From positions 182,841 to 246,840 of the forward strand of contig CAVQFM010000011.1 in NCBI GenBank assembly GCA_963711705.1: a DNA stretch of 64,000 bases, given 5' to 3'. The notes below the pieces were generated by a model. That model was not told the DNA's origin. It made no database searches and saw only the letters and a program-made list of their open reading frames with translations. Shown here in pieces: positions 1 to 10,420 of this stretch (the stretch's first letter is position 1; each line of letters starts with the position of its first letter). Both the position numbers and the translations under genes were made by a program. The DNA comes from RYN-230 sp963711705 (GTDB lineage: Bacteria; Actinomycetota; Actinomycetes; Streptosporangiales; Streptosporangiaceae).

Positions 1-260
1 GTGACGATGATCCGCTCGCCCAGCGGCTCCCCCGCGTGCTGGGTGGTCAGGTCGGCGTCACCGGGACCGGCCCGGTCCTGGCCAAGCAGCGGGCCGGTCA
101 CCTCGGTCAGCCGCTGCGGCAGCAGCACCAGCGGCTGAGCGGGTGCGCGCAGCGCCGTGGACCGGTAGCCGGGGAAATCCAGCGGTGGGTGCAGGCCCCG
201 CGGGCGCTCGTAGGCGGGCAGCGCGAACCCGGCCCGGGCCGGTGGCGGATGGGTGGTCAT
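1..260 (-). CDS. pcaH: Protocatechuate 3,4-dioxygenase beta subunit, cut by window edge
   Basis: Only the first 86 codons are inside the window. The visible part contains PLDFPGYRSTALRAP, then LTEVTGP, then DLTTQHAGEPLGERI, which are characteristic of the N-terminal arm and first core strands of the beta subunit of this ring-cleaving non-haem iron dioxygenase (protocatechuate to 3-carboxy-cis,cis-muconate). The iron ligands lie beyond the edge, so integrity cannot be judged. The ATG overlaps the stop of pcaJ as TGATG, so it is translated as the next gene of the pca operon. The alpha subunit pcaG is expected just outside the window. Confidence 0.88.
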   Translation of the reverse strand, partial: MTTHPPPARAGFALPAYERPRGLHPPLDFPGYRSTALRAPAQPLVLLPQRLTEVTGPLLGQDRAGPGDADLTTQHAGEPLGERIIV

Positions 261-1081
261 CAGGCTGCTCCTTCACTGCCTGGGGTGGCCGCCTGCAGCT
301 GGCGGAGCGCGGTGAGCTCCGCCGCGGTGGGCGGCTCCAGCACGTCCAGCGATGCCGACACGGCCAGGTCCCAGCCGGTCTTGGCCCGGACGTCGGGCAC
401 GGTCACCCCGGGGTACACACCGGTCAGCGTCAGCTCGCAGGTGCCCGGGTCGGGTTCGAGCACACCCAGGTCGGTGATGACCTTCCGGGGCCCAGCGCCG
501 GCCAGGCCCAGCCGTTCCCGGCTTCCGGGACCGTCGCCGAAGCCGACCGAGGTGACGAAGTCGACCCGGTCCACGAACGACCGGCGGGACTGCCGGACGA
601 CCACGATCACCTCCCGGCACGACGCGGCGATCTCCGGCGCACCGCCCGCCCCGGGCAGCCGCACCTTGGGCTGGGCGTAGGTGGCCCCGATGACCGTGGT
701 GTTGATGTTCGCGAACCGGTCGATCTGCGCCGCGCCCAGGAACCCGATGGCGATCCGGCCGGGCTGCAGCCAGTAGTTGAAGATCTCCGGCACGCTGACC
801 ACCGCGTCGGCCGTCTCGGCCAGGATGCCGTCACCGATGGACAGCGGCAGCCGGCCGGGCTTGGCCCCGATGGTGCCCGATTCGTAGATGAGCACGAGGT
901 TCGGCGCGTGGGTGGCCCGGGCCAGATTGGCCGCTGCGCTGGGCAGGCCGATCCCGACGAAGCAGGTCATGCCGTCGCGCAGGGCACGGGCGGCAGTGGC
1001 GGTCATCATCTCGTCGGCGGTAACGCCACCGGGGCCGGCCGACCCGGGCCGTGGCGCTGGCCCCGGCCTGGTCGCGGTCAT
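260..1081 (-). CDS. pcaJ: 3-oxoadipate CoA-transferase, subunit B
   Basis: A 273-residue class I CoA-transferase beta subunit. It has GIGLPSAAANLA near the N terminus and YESGTIG, where the family carries its catalytic glutamate that forms the acyl-CoA thioester; PGRIAIGFLGAAQID and GATYAQPKVRLPG follow. With PcaI it should move CoA from succinyl-CoA to 3-oxoadipate in the lower beta-ketoadipate pathway. The start is fixed by a 4-base ATGA overlap with pcaI; a longer open frame upstream lies inside pcaI. The C-terminal 30 residues are longer than in compact homologues. Function is inferred from the family and from its place between pcaI and pcaH. Confidence 0.87.
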   Translation of the reverse strand: MTATRPGPAPRPGSAGPGGVTADEMMTATAARALRDGMTCFVGIGLPSAAANLARATHAPNLVLIYESGTIGAKPGRLPLSIGDGILAETADAVVSVPEIFNYWLQPGRIAIGFLGAAQIDRFANINTTVIGATYAQPKVRLPGAGGAPEIAASCREVIVVVRQSRRSFVDRVDFVTSVGFGDGPGSRERLGLAGAGPRKVITDLGVLEPDPGTCELTLTGVYPGVTVPDVRAKTGWDLAVSASLDVLEPPTAAELTALRQLQAATPGSEGAA

Positions 1082-1947
1082 GCATTTCCTCCCTCGGCAG
1101 CCCCGGCGCCGGCCAGTGACCCGGCGCCGCTGCCGAACACCTCCTCGGCCAGCCACCGACCGAACCGCTCCCGGTCCCGGCTGATGACATCCCACGCCTG
1201 GTAGTAGTCATTGTCCCGGGCGGAGTAGCCGAGCGCGTAGGACGGGTGCGCGCCGCCGGGCACTTCGGCCACGTAGTCCACCACCCAGGACGGCAGGACG
1301 ACGGCCCCGGGCCGGGCGTCCAGCTCGTCCACGATCTCCTCCACGGTGACCACCGACCGCTCCGCGCTGAGCACCGCTTCCTTCTGCACCCCGGTGATCC
1401 CCCACAGCTGCACGTTTCCCGCCCGGTCGGCGCGCTGCGCGTGGATGACCGCCACATCCGGGTTGAGGGCGGCCACCGCGGTCAGCCGCTCACCAGTGAA
1501 TGGGCAGGTGATCGGCTGGATCGCCGGGTGGCCAGACAGCCCGGTCAGGCCCTCCAGGCCGGTCCCGCTGTAGCCGCGCAGGATCGCGAACGGCACCCCG
1601 GAGGCGCCGGCCACGTACCGGTTGGCCATCCCGGCGTGGCTGTGCTCCTCCAGCTGCAGCGGCCCGGGCCAGGCGTTCTCCACCGCGTCACGGAACCGGT
1701 GCAGCGAGCCGACGCCCGGGTTGCCACCCCACCCGAAGATCAGCTTGCTCGCGCAGCCGGCCCCGATGAGCTGGTCGTAGATGACGTCCGGGGTCATCCG
1801 GATGAGAGTCAGGCCGCGTCGCCGCTGCCGGATCACCTCACGCCCGGCGGCGAACGGAATCAGATGGGTGAAACCTTCCATGGCCACCGAGTCGCCGTTG
1901 TGCACGGCCCGCTCGATGGCGTCCGCTAGGGAAACGATCTCCGCCAT
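1078..1947 (-). CDS. pcaI: 3-oxoadipate CoA-transferase, subunit A
   Basis: A class I CoA-transferase alpha subunit of 289 residues starting MAEIVSLADAIERAV, with VAMEGFTHLIPFAAGREVI, then IFGWGGNPGVGSLHRF and PITCPFTGERLTAV. I chose the ATG preceded closely by AGGAGG; a GTG nine codons upstream has no ribosome site. It is coupled to pcaJ by ATGA. A 165-bp gap separates it from pcaC; that gap carries CCGT-N7-ACGG at 2052-2066, a short dyad that could belong to an IclR-type PcaR site or an internal promoter, but this is weak. The pair could in principle use another 3-oxoacid; the pca context favours 3-oxoadipate. Confidence 0.87.
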   Translation of the reverse strand: MAEIVSLADAIERAVHNGDSVAMEGFTHLIPFAAGREVIRQRRRGLTLIRMTPDVIYDQLIGAGCASKLIFGWGGNPGVGSLHRFRDAVENAWPGPLQLEEHSHAGMANRYVAGASGVPFAILRGYSGTGLEGLTGLSGHPAIQPITCPFTGERLTAVAALNPDVAVIHAQRADRAGNVQLWGITGVQKEAVLSAERSVVTVEEIVDELDARPGAVVLPSWVVDYVAEVPGGAHPSYALGYSARDNDYYQAWDVISRDRERFGRWLAEEVFGSGAGSLAGAGAAEGGNA

Positions 1948-2112
1948 GTCCTCCTGCCACGTCCCCAGGTGCACGCACCGGCTGACGCCCTGCCGCTACC
2001 ACCGTGCCACCATCCGACACCATAATGGCGACGTGGTCGCGATAAGTACAGCCGTTCGTCATACGGACAGCCCCGCGCGGCCCGGCTGGCCGGAGTCTGG
2101 GCTGGTCAGCCG

Positions 2113-2490
2113 TTAGTCCGGTTCGGCCAGCACCCGCTGGGCGATCGCGAACGCGCGGTTGGCGGCGGGCAACCCGGCGTACACCGCGGAATGCAGCAGC
2201 ACCTCCTGGATCTGCGCCACGGTCAGCCCGTTGCGCCGCGCGGCCCGCACGTGCATGGCCAGCTCCTCGTCCTGCCCCAGCATGACCAGCGCGGTGAGGG
2301 TGATCATGCTCCGCTCGGGCCGGGTGAGCCCGGGGCGGGACCACACCTCGCCCCAGGCGTAGCGGGTGATGAAGTCCTGGAACGGTGCGGTGAACGGGGT
2401 GGTGCCCGCCACGGCCCGGTCGACATGCTCATCGCCCAGGACTTCGCGGCGGACCGCCATCCCCTGGGCGTTGCGTTCGGCGTCGTTCAC
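2113..2490 (-). CDS. pcaC: 4-carboxymuconolactone decarboxylase
   Basis: A 125-residue protein of the carboxymuconolactone decarboxylase fold. It has ALVMLGQDEELAMHVRAA and the tail GLPAANRAFAIAQRVLAE, with TRYAWGEVWSRPGLTRPERS near residues 43-62, the usual PcaC signature. It decarboxylates 4-carboxymuconolactone to the 3-oxoadipate enol-lactone. The start is a GTG with AAAGG about eight bases upstream, 11 bases after the pcaB stop. It is a free-standing PcaC of normal length and is not fused to the PcaD hydrolase, as the PcaL fusion of many actinomycetes is; no pcaD is visible in the window. Confidence 0.9.
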   Translation of the reverse strand: MNDAERNAQGMAVRREVLGDEHVDRAVAGTTPFTAPFQDFITRYAWGEVWSRPGLTRPERSMITLTALVMLGQDEELAMHVRAARRNGLTVAQIQEVLLHSAVYAGLPAANRAFAIAQRVLAEPD

Positions 2491-2501
2491 GGCCAGCCTT
2501 T

Positions 2502-3839
2502 CTACGCCCCAGCGCGGTACGCGGCCAGCGCCGCAGCCACGAAGCTGGCCGACGACCCCAGGTACTCGGTCGGATCCAGCGCCTCATCGAGTTCCCCGGC
2601 CGTGATCCCGGCCCCAGCCACCTCCGGGGCTTCGAGCAGCACCTCGCGCAGCGCCCGGCCCCCGGCCACCGCCCGGGTGCTGGCCTGCGCCACCACCTCG
2701 TGGGCGGCGGTGCGCCCCAGCTCCGGGGACAGCAGCGAGGCGACGCGCTCGGCCATCGGGAAGCCGCCGGCCGCGAGCAGGTTGGCCCGCATCCGGGCCG
2801 GGTCCGGCTCCAGGCTGGCCAGCAGGTCGGCGCCCCAGGAGGCGGCCGAGCCGGTCAGCCGGAGCAGATCGGACAGCGGCTCCCATTCCGCGTGCCAGGC
2901 CCCGGCGGCCCGCTGGTGCTCCTGCTCGGCCGCGGCGGCCAGCGTGGCCAGCAGCCCGGGGACCTGCCGGGTGCAGCCCAGGATGGCGATGGCCGCGGCT
3001 GGGTTGTTCTTGTGCGGCATGGCCGACGAGCCGCCCCCGCCGCCGCCCTCGCGGACCTCACCGATCTCGGACTGGGCCAGCAGGGTCACGTCACGGGCGA
3101 TCTTGCCGAGCACCCCGGCGGCGCCCGCACACGCACCGGCGATCTCGGTGATCCGCAGCCGGTCGGTGGGCCAGGGCAGCACGGGCACGGCCAGGCCCAG
3201 TTCGATGGCAAGCAGTTCGGCGACCTCCCGGCCGCGCCCGCCCAGCGGCGCCAGGGTGCCTGCCGCCCCGCCGAACTGCACGGCCAGCCGGGTGCGGGTG
3301 ACCCGGGCCAGCGCCGCGCGGGCCTCGTCCAGGCCGGTCAGCCAGCCCGCCGCGACCAGGCCGAAGGTGACGGGCACCGCCTGCTGGAGCAGGGTCCGGC
3401 CGATCATGATCGTGTCCCGGTAGGCCTCGGCCAGCCCCGCCGCGGCGGCCGCGGCGGCGGCCAGGTCGGCGGCTACCGCGCCCAGAGCCTGCCGGGCCAG
3501 CAGCATGGCCGCGGTGTCGATGACGTCCTGGCTGGTCGCGCCCTGGTGGACCGCGGCCGCGGGCCCGCGGGGCAGCCGGCTGGTCAGCTCCCGGACCAGC
3601 GCGGGCACCGGGTTCCCCGGCCCCGCGGCGCGGCGGCCCAGCTCGGCCGCGTCGAACGCACCGGCCTGGGCGGCCGCCGTGACCGCCGCGCCCGCGCCCG
3701 GCTCGGCCAGCCCCGCCGCCTCCAGGGCCCGGGCCAGGGCGGCCTCGGTGTCCAGCATGGCCTGCAGCCAGGCGTGGTCCGAGGTGTCCACGCCGCCCCG
3801 GGCGAATACGCCGTCGAACAGCCCTTCGCGAGTATGCAC
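2502..3839 (-). CDS. pcaB: 3-carboxy-cis,cis-muconate cycloisomerase
   Basis: A 445-residue member of the fumarase/aspartase/argininosuccinate lyase superfamily. The superfamily signature GSSAMPHKNNPAAA lies in the middle of the chain after a run of seven glycines, and GATSQDVIDTA is the second conserved block. It cyclises carboxymuconate to 4-carboxymuconolactone. I chose the GTG at 3837-3839 (MHTREGLFDGVFARGG) because AGGAG sits six bases upstream; a GTG nine codons further up lacks one. It is the promoter-proximal gene of the pca operon; the gap to gabT (3840-4020) is a divergent promoter region. Asn replaces the commoner Arg/Lys after MPHK. Confidence 0.88.
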   Translation of the reverse strand: MHTREGLFDGVFARGGVDTSDHAWLQAMLDTEAALARALEAAGLAEPGAGAAVTAAAQAGAFDAAELGRRAAGPGNPVPALVRELTSRLPRGPAAAVHQGATSQDVIDTAAMLLARQALGAVAADLAAAAAAAAGLAEAYRDTIMIGRTLLQQAVPVTFGLVAAGWLTGLDEARAALARVTRTRLAVQFGGAAGTLAPLGGRGREVAELLAIELGLAVPVLPWPTDRLRITEIAGACAGAAGVLGKIARDVTLLAQSEIGEVREGGGGGGSSAMPHKNNPAAAIAILGCTRQVPGLLATLAAAAEQEHQRAAGAWHAEWEPLSDLLRLTGSAASWGADLLASLEPDPARMRANLLAAGGFPMAERVASLLSPELGRTAAHEVVAQASTRAVAGGRALREVLLEAPEVAGAGITAGELDEALDPTEYLGSSASFVAAALAAYRAGA

Positions 3840-4020
3840 CGCCTGCTCCTGGGTGAGTTCGCGCACCAGCCCGGCGGCCAGCCCGGCCCTACCTTAGGGC
3901 ATCGCCCCTGGCCGGCACCCCGCGCGCCGGGCGCGACCAATTGCGCTGGCCAGAATACGGAGCGAAGCCGGAGCGCAGCCATCCTGCCGGGTGGGCCCTT
4001 CGTGGCCTATCGTCAGCTGT

Positions 4021-5379
4021 ATGACCGCTCAATCTTCCCTCGCTGGTGGCCCCGGCCTGGCCCAGGTGCGCCGCCTTGTCACCGAGATCCCCGGCCCGGC
4101 CTCCCGCGAGCTGCTCGCCCGCCGCGAGGCCAGCGTGGCCCGCGGGCTCAGCCATGTCCTGCCCGTGTTCATCACCGCGGCCGGCGGTGGCGTGCTCATC
4201 GACGTGGACGGCAATTCGCTCATCGACTTCGGCTCCGGCATCGCGGTGGCGTCGGTGGGCAACAGCGCGCCGCGGGTTACTGCGGGCGTGCGCGACCAGG
4301 CGGAACAGTTCACCCACACCTGTTTCATGGTTACCCCGTACGAGGGGTACGTGGCCGTGTGCGAGGAGCTGAACCGCCGGACCCCGGGTGACTTCGACAA
4401 GCGGTCCGCGCTGTTCAACTCGGGCGCGGAAGCAGTGGAGAACGCGGTCAAGATCGCCAGGCACGCCACCGGGCGCCCGGCCATTGTCGCGTTCGACCAC
4501 GCCTACCACGGGCGCACCAACCTGACCATGGCGCTGACCGCCAAGAACATGCCGTACAAGGACAAGTTCGGCCCGTTCGCGGGGGAGGTCTACCGGATGC
4601 CGATGGCCTACCCGTTCCGCTGGCCGGGCGGGCCGGAGGCGTGCGCGGCCAACGCGCTCGACGTGATCACCGGGCTGATCCACACCCAGGTGGGCGAGGA
4701 CAACGTGGCCGCCGTCATCATCGAGCCCATCCAGGGCGAAGGCGGCTTCGTGGTGCCGCCGGACGGTTTCCTGACCGGGCTGGCCACGTTCTGCCGGGAG
4801 AACGGCATCCTGCTGATCGCCGATGAGATCCAGACCGGGTTCTGCCGGACCGGCGACTGGTTCGCCTGCGACCACGAGGGAGTGCAGCCGGACCTGGTCA
4901 CCACGGCCAAGGGCATCGCCGGCGGGCTGCCGCTGGCCGGGGTGACCGGGCGGGCCGAGGTGATGGACTCGGTGCACCTGGGCGGCCTGGGCGGCACCTA
5001 CGGCGGCAACCCGGTCGCCTGCGCCGCCGCGCTCGGCGCCATCGAGACCATGGCCGCCGAGGACCTGGCCGGGCGGGCCCGGCGGATCGGCGAGATCATG
5101 CTGCCCCGGCTGCACAAGCTGGCCGAGACCCACCCGGTCATCGGCGACGTGCGCGGCCGCGGCGCGATGGTCGCCATCGAGCTGGTCCGCCCGGGCACCC
5201 TGGAGCCGGCGCCCGCGGTGGCCGCCCAGGTGGCCAAGGCCTGCCACGCGGCGGGCCTGGTCGTGCTCACCTGCGGGACGTTCGGGAACGTGCTGCGCTT
5301 CCTGCCGCCCCTGGTCATCGGCGAGAACCTGCTTGAGGAGGGCCTGTCCATCCTGGAGGACGCCTTCGTCTCGCTGTGA
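4021..5379 (+). CDS. gabT: 4-aminobutyrate--2-oxoglutarate aminotransferase
   Basis: A 452-residue class III PLP aminotransferase. It shows DFGSGIAVASVGN, FFNSGAEAVENAVKIAR-like LFNSGAEAVENAVKIAR, HAYHGRTNLTMALTAK, IIEPIQGEGGFVVPP, LIADEIQTGFCRTG and the PLP lysine in TTAKGIAGGLPLAG, the typical GabT set. It turns GABA into succinate semialdehyde. I use the ATG at 4021; the in-frame GTG at 3991 lies in sequence without coding character. No clear ribosome site precedes the ATG, so the message could be leaderless. It is divergent from pcaB and may receive GABA from the polyamine block 20 kb away; no succinate-semialdehyde dehydrogenase is adjacent. Confidence 0.9.
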   Translation: MTAQSSLAGGPGLAQVRRLVTEIPGPASRELLARREASVARGLSHVLPVFITAAGGGVLIDVDGNSLIDFGSGIAVASVGNSAPRVTAGVRDQAEQFTHTCFMVTPYEGYVAVCEELNRRTPGDFDKRSALFNSGAEAVENAVKIARHATGRPAIVAFDHAYHGRTNLTMALTAKNMPYKDKFGPFAGEVYRMPMAYPFRWPGGPEACAANALDVITGLIHTQVGEDNVAAVIIEPIQGEGGFVVPPDGFLTGLATFCRENGILLIADEIQTGFCRTGDWFACDHEGVQPDLVTTAKGIAGGLPLAGVTGRAEVMDSVHLGGLGGTYGGNPVACAAALGAIETMAAEDLAGRARRIGEIMLPRLHKLAETHPVIGDVRGRGAMVAIELVRPGTLEPAPAVAAQVAKACHAAGLVVLTCGTFGNVLRFLPPLVIGENLLEEGLSILEDAFVSL

Positions 5380-6182
5380 GCCGCCCCCGCCGTCTAACCG
5401 CCGCCGGCATCGCGGCCGCTGCCGCGCTGCTCCCCGTCCTGATGGCCACCGCCGCCAGCGCGCAGAGCGGCGTGCACTACGTCGCGCTGGGCGATTCCTA
5501 CTCGGCGGGCCTCGGAGCTGGCAGCTATATCGGCTCCAGCGGGTCCTGTGACCAGAGCCGCGACGCCTACCCGGCCCAGTGGGCGGCGGCGCACCAGCCG
5601 GCCAGCTACACCGCCGAGACCTGCTCGGGGGCGACCACGGCCTCGGTGATCAGCTCCCAGCTGTCCGCGCTCAGCGCGGCCACCACGCTGGTGTCCATCA
5701 CCGTCGGCGGCAACGACGTCGGGTTCAGCAGCGTGATGGAGACCTGCGTGCTGTCCTCGACCAGCGGCTGTGTCAGCGCGGTGGACAAGGCCGAGGGGCT
5801 GATCGCCAGTCAGCTGCCCGGTGAGCTGAACAATGTGCTCGGCGACATCAAGGCCGCCGCGCGGAACGCCCGGGTGGTGGTGCTCGGCTATCCCGAGCTC
5901 TATGACCTGGGCAAGTCGTCGTCCTGCCTCGGGCTGAGCACGACGGACCGGGCCGCCCTCAACACCGCTGCGGACCGGCTCGACCAGCAGATCCGGCTGG
6001 CCGCGGGACGTTACCGCGACGTCTTCGCCGACGTGCGGTCCGCGTTCGCGGGTCACGAGCTCTGTGATCCGGACCGCTGGCTGCATTCGGTGAACGTGCT
6101 GGACATCAGTGAGTCCTACCATCCGACCGGGGCCGGCCAGTCCGGCGCCTATCTCCCGGTGTTCAGCCGGTACGCGGGCTGA
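5376..6182 (+). CDS. Secreted SGNH/GDSL-family hydrolase (lipase/esterase)
   Basis: A 268-residue exported hydrolase. An N-terminal signal peptide (about residues 1-30, two arginines then an Ala/Leu-rich stretch ending ASAQS) is followed by YVALGDSYSAGLGAG, the block I GDSY nucleophile motif. TVGGNDVGF is block III (oxyanion Asn) and the C-terminal SYHPTGAGQ holds the catalytic His (block V). Six cysteines suggest disulfides, as in Streptomyces secreted SGNH lipases. It starts with GTG overlapping the gabT stop (GTGA), so it is co-transcribed and probably translationally coupled with gabT although the functions seem unrelated. Substrate unknown. Confidence 0.87.
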   Translation: MSRPRRLTAAGIAAAAALLPVLMATAASAQSGVHYVALGDSYSAGLGAGSYIGSSGSCDQSRDAYPAQWAAAHQPASYTAETCSGATTASVISSQLSALSAATTLVSITVGGNDVGFSSVMETCVLSSTSGCVSAVDKAEGLIASQLPGELNNVLGDIKAAARNARVVVLGYPELYDLGKSSSCLGLSTTDRAALNTAADRLDQQIRLAAGRYRDVFADVRSAFAGHELCDPDRWLHSVNVLDISESYHPTGAGQSGAYLPVFSRYAG

Positions 6183-6512
6183 GCCAGCCGGCATGGCCCA
6201 GATGGGGTGGTGACCCGGGGGCGGGGTCCCAGATCACCACCCCTGGCCTGGGCGCCTGGATTCCCCCGGGGGGAGAGAATCCGGTCCGCCGCAGGCTCCG
6301 GGCCGGGCCAGCCAGCCAGCGGCCCAGCCCGCACCCGCGCAGCACCAGCACAGTTGTCCGGTGCTACCCATGCACGCTAGGCCGCCATCCTCAGCAGCCG
6401 CTGGAGGCCAGCTGAAGGTCACCCGAAGATTGGCGGCAAGCCCGCGCATTCTCGACATGCCCGGGCCCGCGATCCGCAGCCCCGGCGGCGGCCGGCGGGT
6501 ATGAACGGGGAC
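6183..6512. other. Intergenic, possible terminator
   Basis: About 330 bp without a convincing gene. It contains GGATTCCCCC (6258-6267) facing GAGAATCC (6275-6282), a GC-rich fold that could end the gabT operon, but there is no T-tract. I see no other structure. Confidence 0.35.
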
Positions 6513-7346
6513 ATGGCCGTTCTCATCGGCACCTCCGGATGGCAGTACCGGGACTGGCGCGGCCTGCTCTACCCGCCCGGCCTGGCCCAGCGCCGCTGGC
6601 TGGAGCACTACGCCAGCCAGTACGCGACCGTGGAGAACAACGGCAGCTTCTACCGGCTGCCCGCCCGATCGACGTTCGCCGACTGGCAGGCCCGCACCCC
6701 GGACGACTTCGTGATGGCGGTCAAGGCGAGCCGCTACCTCACCCACGTCCGCCGGCTGCGGGACCCGGCCGAGCCAGTGACCCGGCTGCTCGCCGCGGCG
6801 GCCGGCCTCGGCTCACGGCTCGGCCCGGTGCTGCTCCAGCTGCCGCCGACCCTGCGCGCCGACCCGGCCGCGCTGGACGCCTGCCTGGCCGCCTTCCAGG
6901 ACGCCTGGCGCGGGCAGCCGGATCTCCGGGGCCGGCCGGGGCCGCGGGTTGCGGTGGAACCGCGGCATCCCTCGTGGTGGGCCGATGAGGTCCGGCAGGT
7001 GCTGGCCGCCCGCGACGCGGCGCTGTGCTGGGCGGACCGGCTGGGCCGCCCGGTCACCCCGCTGTGGCGCACCGCCACCTGGGGTTACCTGCGCTTGCAC
7101 GAGGGCGCGGCCGACCCGTGGCCCTGGTACGGCCAGCAGGCCCTGCGCTCGTGGGTGGACCGGCTGCGGCAGGCCTGGCCGGACGACGCAGACGTGTACG
7201 TCTACTTCAACAACGACCCGGGCGGCGCCGCCGTGGTCAACTCGGCCGAGTTCGGCGCGCTGGCCCGGGACGCGGGCCTGCCGGCCAGCCGCACCCCGCC
7301 GCCCGGCGGCGGGCTGGCCAGCCACCCAGCCGTCCCGGCCGTCTGA
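6513..7346 (+). CDS. DUF72 family protein (YecE-like)
   Basis: A 277-residue DUF72 protein with a predicted TIM-barrel fold and no firmly assigned reaction. The diagnostic opening is IGTSGWQYRDWRG, followed by YASQYATVENNGSFYRLP, FVMAVKASRYLTH, LLQLPPTL and, near the end, VYVYFNNDPGGAAVVN. The length is normal for the family. Two ATGs are possible, 6501 and 6513; the second has GGGG just upstream and matches the usual family start. It stands alone between the gabT pair and the convergent mmsA operon, so the context gives no hint of a role. Confidence 0.85.
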   Translation: MAVLIGTSGWQYRDWRGLLYPPGLAQRRWLEHYASQYATVENNGSFYRLPARSTFADWQARTPDDFVMAVKASRYLTHVRRLRDPAEPVTRLLAAAAGLGSRLGPVLLQLPPTLRADPAALDACLAAFQDAWRGQPDLRGRPGPRVAVEPRHPSWWADEVRQVLAARDAALCWADRLGRPVTPLWRTATWGYLRLHEGAADPWPWYGQQALRSWVDRLRQAWPDDADVYVYFNNDPGGAAVVNSAEFGALARDAGLPASRTPPPGGGLASHPAVPAV

Positions 7347-7358
7347 GCCCGGTGGCGG

Positions 7359-8911
<1,553 letters not shown>

Positions 8912-8915
<4 letters not shown>

Positions 8916-10210
8916 CGGGTGGCCTCCGCGTTCACCGCGCGCAGCGCGTCGGCCAGGATGCCCTGGCCCTCCTTGGCGTCGGCCTCGGACACGTTCATCG
9001 GCGGCGCCATCCGCAGCGTGTGCCCGTACAGGCCGCCCTTGCCGATCAGCAGGCCGCGCTCGCGGGTCTCCTCCAGCATCCGGGCGGCCAGCGCCGGGCT
9101 GGGCGCCCCGCTGGCCGGGTCGACCATGTCCACCGCGAACATCAGCCCCTTGCCGCGCACCTCACCCACGGCGGGCAGCGGCGCGGCCGCCTCGCGCAGG
9201 CCGCTGATGATCATGCCGCCCAGCTGGGCCGCGTTGTGCTGCAGGTCGTGCGATAGCACGTAGTCGAGGGTGGCGCTGGCCGCCGCGGTGGACAGCGGGT
9301 TGCCGCCGAAGGTGGATATGCCGTTGCCCGGCAGGCCGTCCATCAGGTCGCCGCGGGCGATCACGCCGCCGATGGCCAGCCCGTTGCCCAGGCCCTTGGC
9401 GAACGTGATGATGTCCGGCGTCACGCCGTGCGCGCCGATGCCCCAGAAGTGCTCGCCGGTCCGGCCCCACCCGGTCTGCACCTCGTCCGAGATGAACAGC
9501 GCGCCGCGCTCGCGGAGCACCGCGGCGTACTCGCCGAGCAGCCCGTCCGGCGGCATGGTGAACCCGCCGACGCCCTGCACCGGCTCCGCGATCAGGCAGG
9601 CCACGTCCCCGGCGGTGGCGGTGGCCAGCACGTGCCGCAGATCCTGCACGCAGGCGGCCTTATACCCGGCTTCGTCCAGGCTGGCGAAGGCGGGCAGCTG
9701 CCGGTCCGTGCCATGCAGGTAGTGCACGTTGAACGGGGCCAGCTGGGAACTCTTCCACGCACCGTTCCCGGTGATCGCGACCGCGCCGAACGAGCGGCCG
9801 TGGTAGCTGTTGCGCAGCGCCAGCACCTGGTTGGACCGGCGGGCGGCGGTGGCCAGCATCAGCGCGGTCTCGTTGGCCTCGGTACCGGAGTTGGTGAAGA
9901 ACACCTTGGCGTTCTCGATGCCGGACAGCCGGGCCAGCTTCTCGGCCAGCTCCACCTGGTTGCGGATCAGGTACAGGGTGGACGTGTGCACCAGCCCGGT
10001 GCCCAGCTGGCGCTGGACCGCCTCGCGCACCTCGGGCACGTCGTACCCGAGCATGTTGGTCAGGATGCCGCAGAAGAAGTCGAGATAGCTGCGGCCCGCG
10101 GAGTCGGTGACCCGGCTCCCGCTGCCGCTGGTCAGCTCGAGCGGCTCGTCGTAGTACAGGGCTACCCAGTTCGGGATGACGCGGCGGTGCCGCTCCAGGA
10201 GTTCTGACAT
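8912..10210 (-). CDS. Class III aminotransferase, beta-alanine/beta-aminoisobutyrate type
   Basis: A 432-residue PLP-dependent aminotransferase resembling the AGXT2 / beta-alanine:pyruvate group. Visible blocks are YLDFFCGILTNMLGYDVPEV, VFFTNSGTEANETALM, RNSYHGRSFGA, LIAEPVQGVGGFTMPP, FISDEVQTGWGRTG and the Schiff-base lysine in ITFAKGLGNGLAIGG. The first ATG matching the family (MSELLERHRRV) is at 10210; a longer frame runs into the promoter region. Its ATGA overlap with mmsA argues that its product semialdehyde is the MmsA substrate, as in reductive pyrimidine or valine catabolism. The exact amino donor is inference. Confidence 0.85.
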
Positions 10211-10313
10211 GCCATCCAGTCTCGCATCGCGGGCACCGGCCACCGGCCGACACCCCGTCGGAATCTCACCCCATACCTGACACAATGTAAGCCTGGCAAT
10301 GGCTCGCACCTTC

Positions 10314-10361
10314 GTGATCATGACTTAGGTGTGAATAGATTCGCCCCAAAGTCATGATCAC
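10314..10361. promoter_or_regulatory. Perfect 13-bp inverted repeat in divergent promoter region
   Basis: GTGATCATGACTT (10314-10326) and its exact reverse complement (10349-10361) are separated by 22 bp. The dyad lies between the divergent aminotransferase/mmsA operon and the PucR gene, 60 bp before the latter. With no T-tract and a position between two starts, an operator for the PucR protein is more likely than a terminator. Confidence 0.6.
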
Positions 10362-10420
10362 AGGCGTGTGGGCGGCTGGTGGCGGCTGTCGGGGCGATGT
10401 GATTCGTCGGGAGGTGCGCG

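Noticed and set aside
2191..4391. Long plus-strand frames opposite pcaB and pcaC
   Set aside because: Low-complexity product; the minus-strand genes have clear enzyme motifs.
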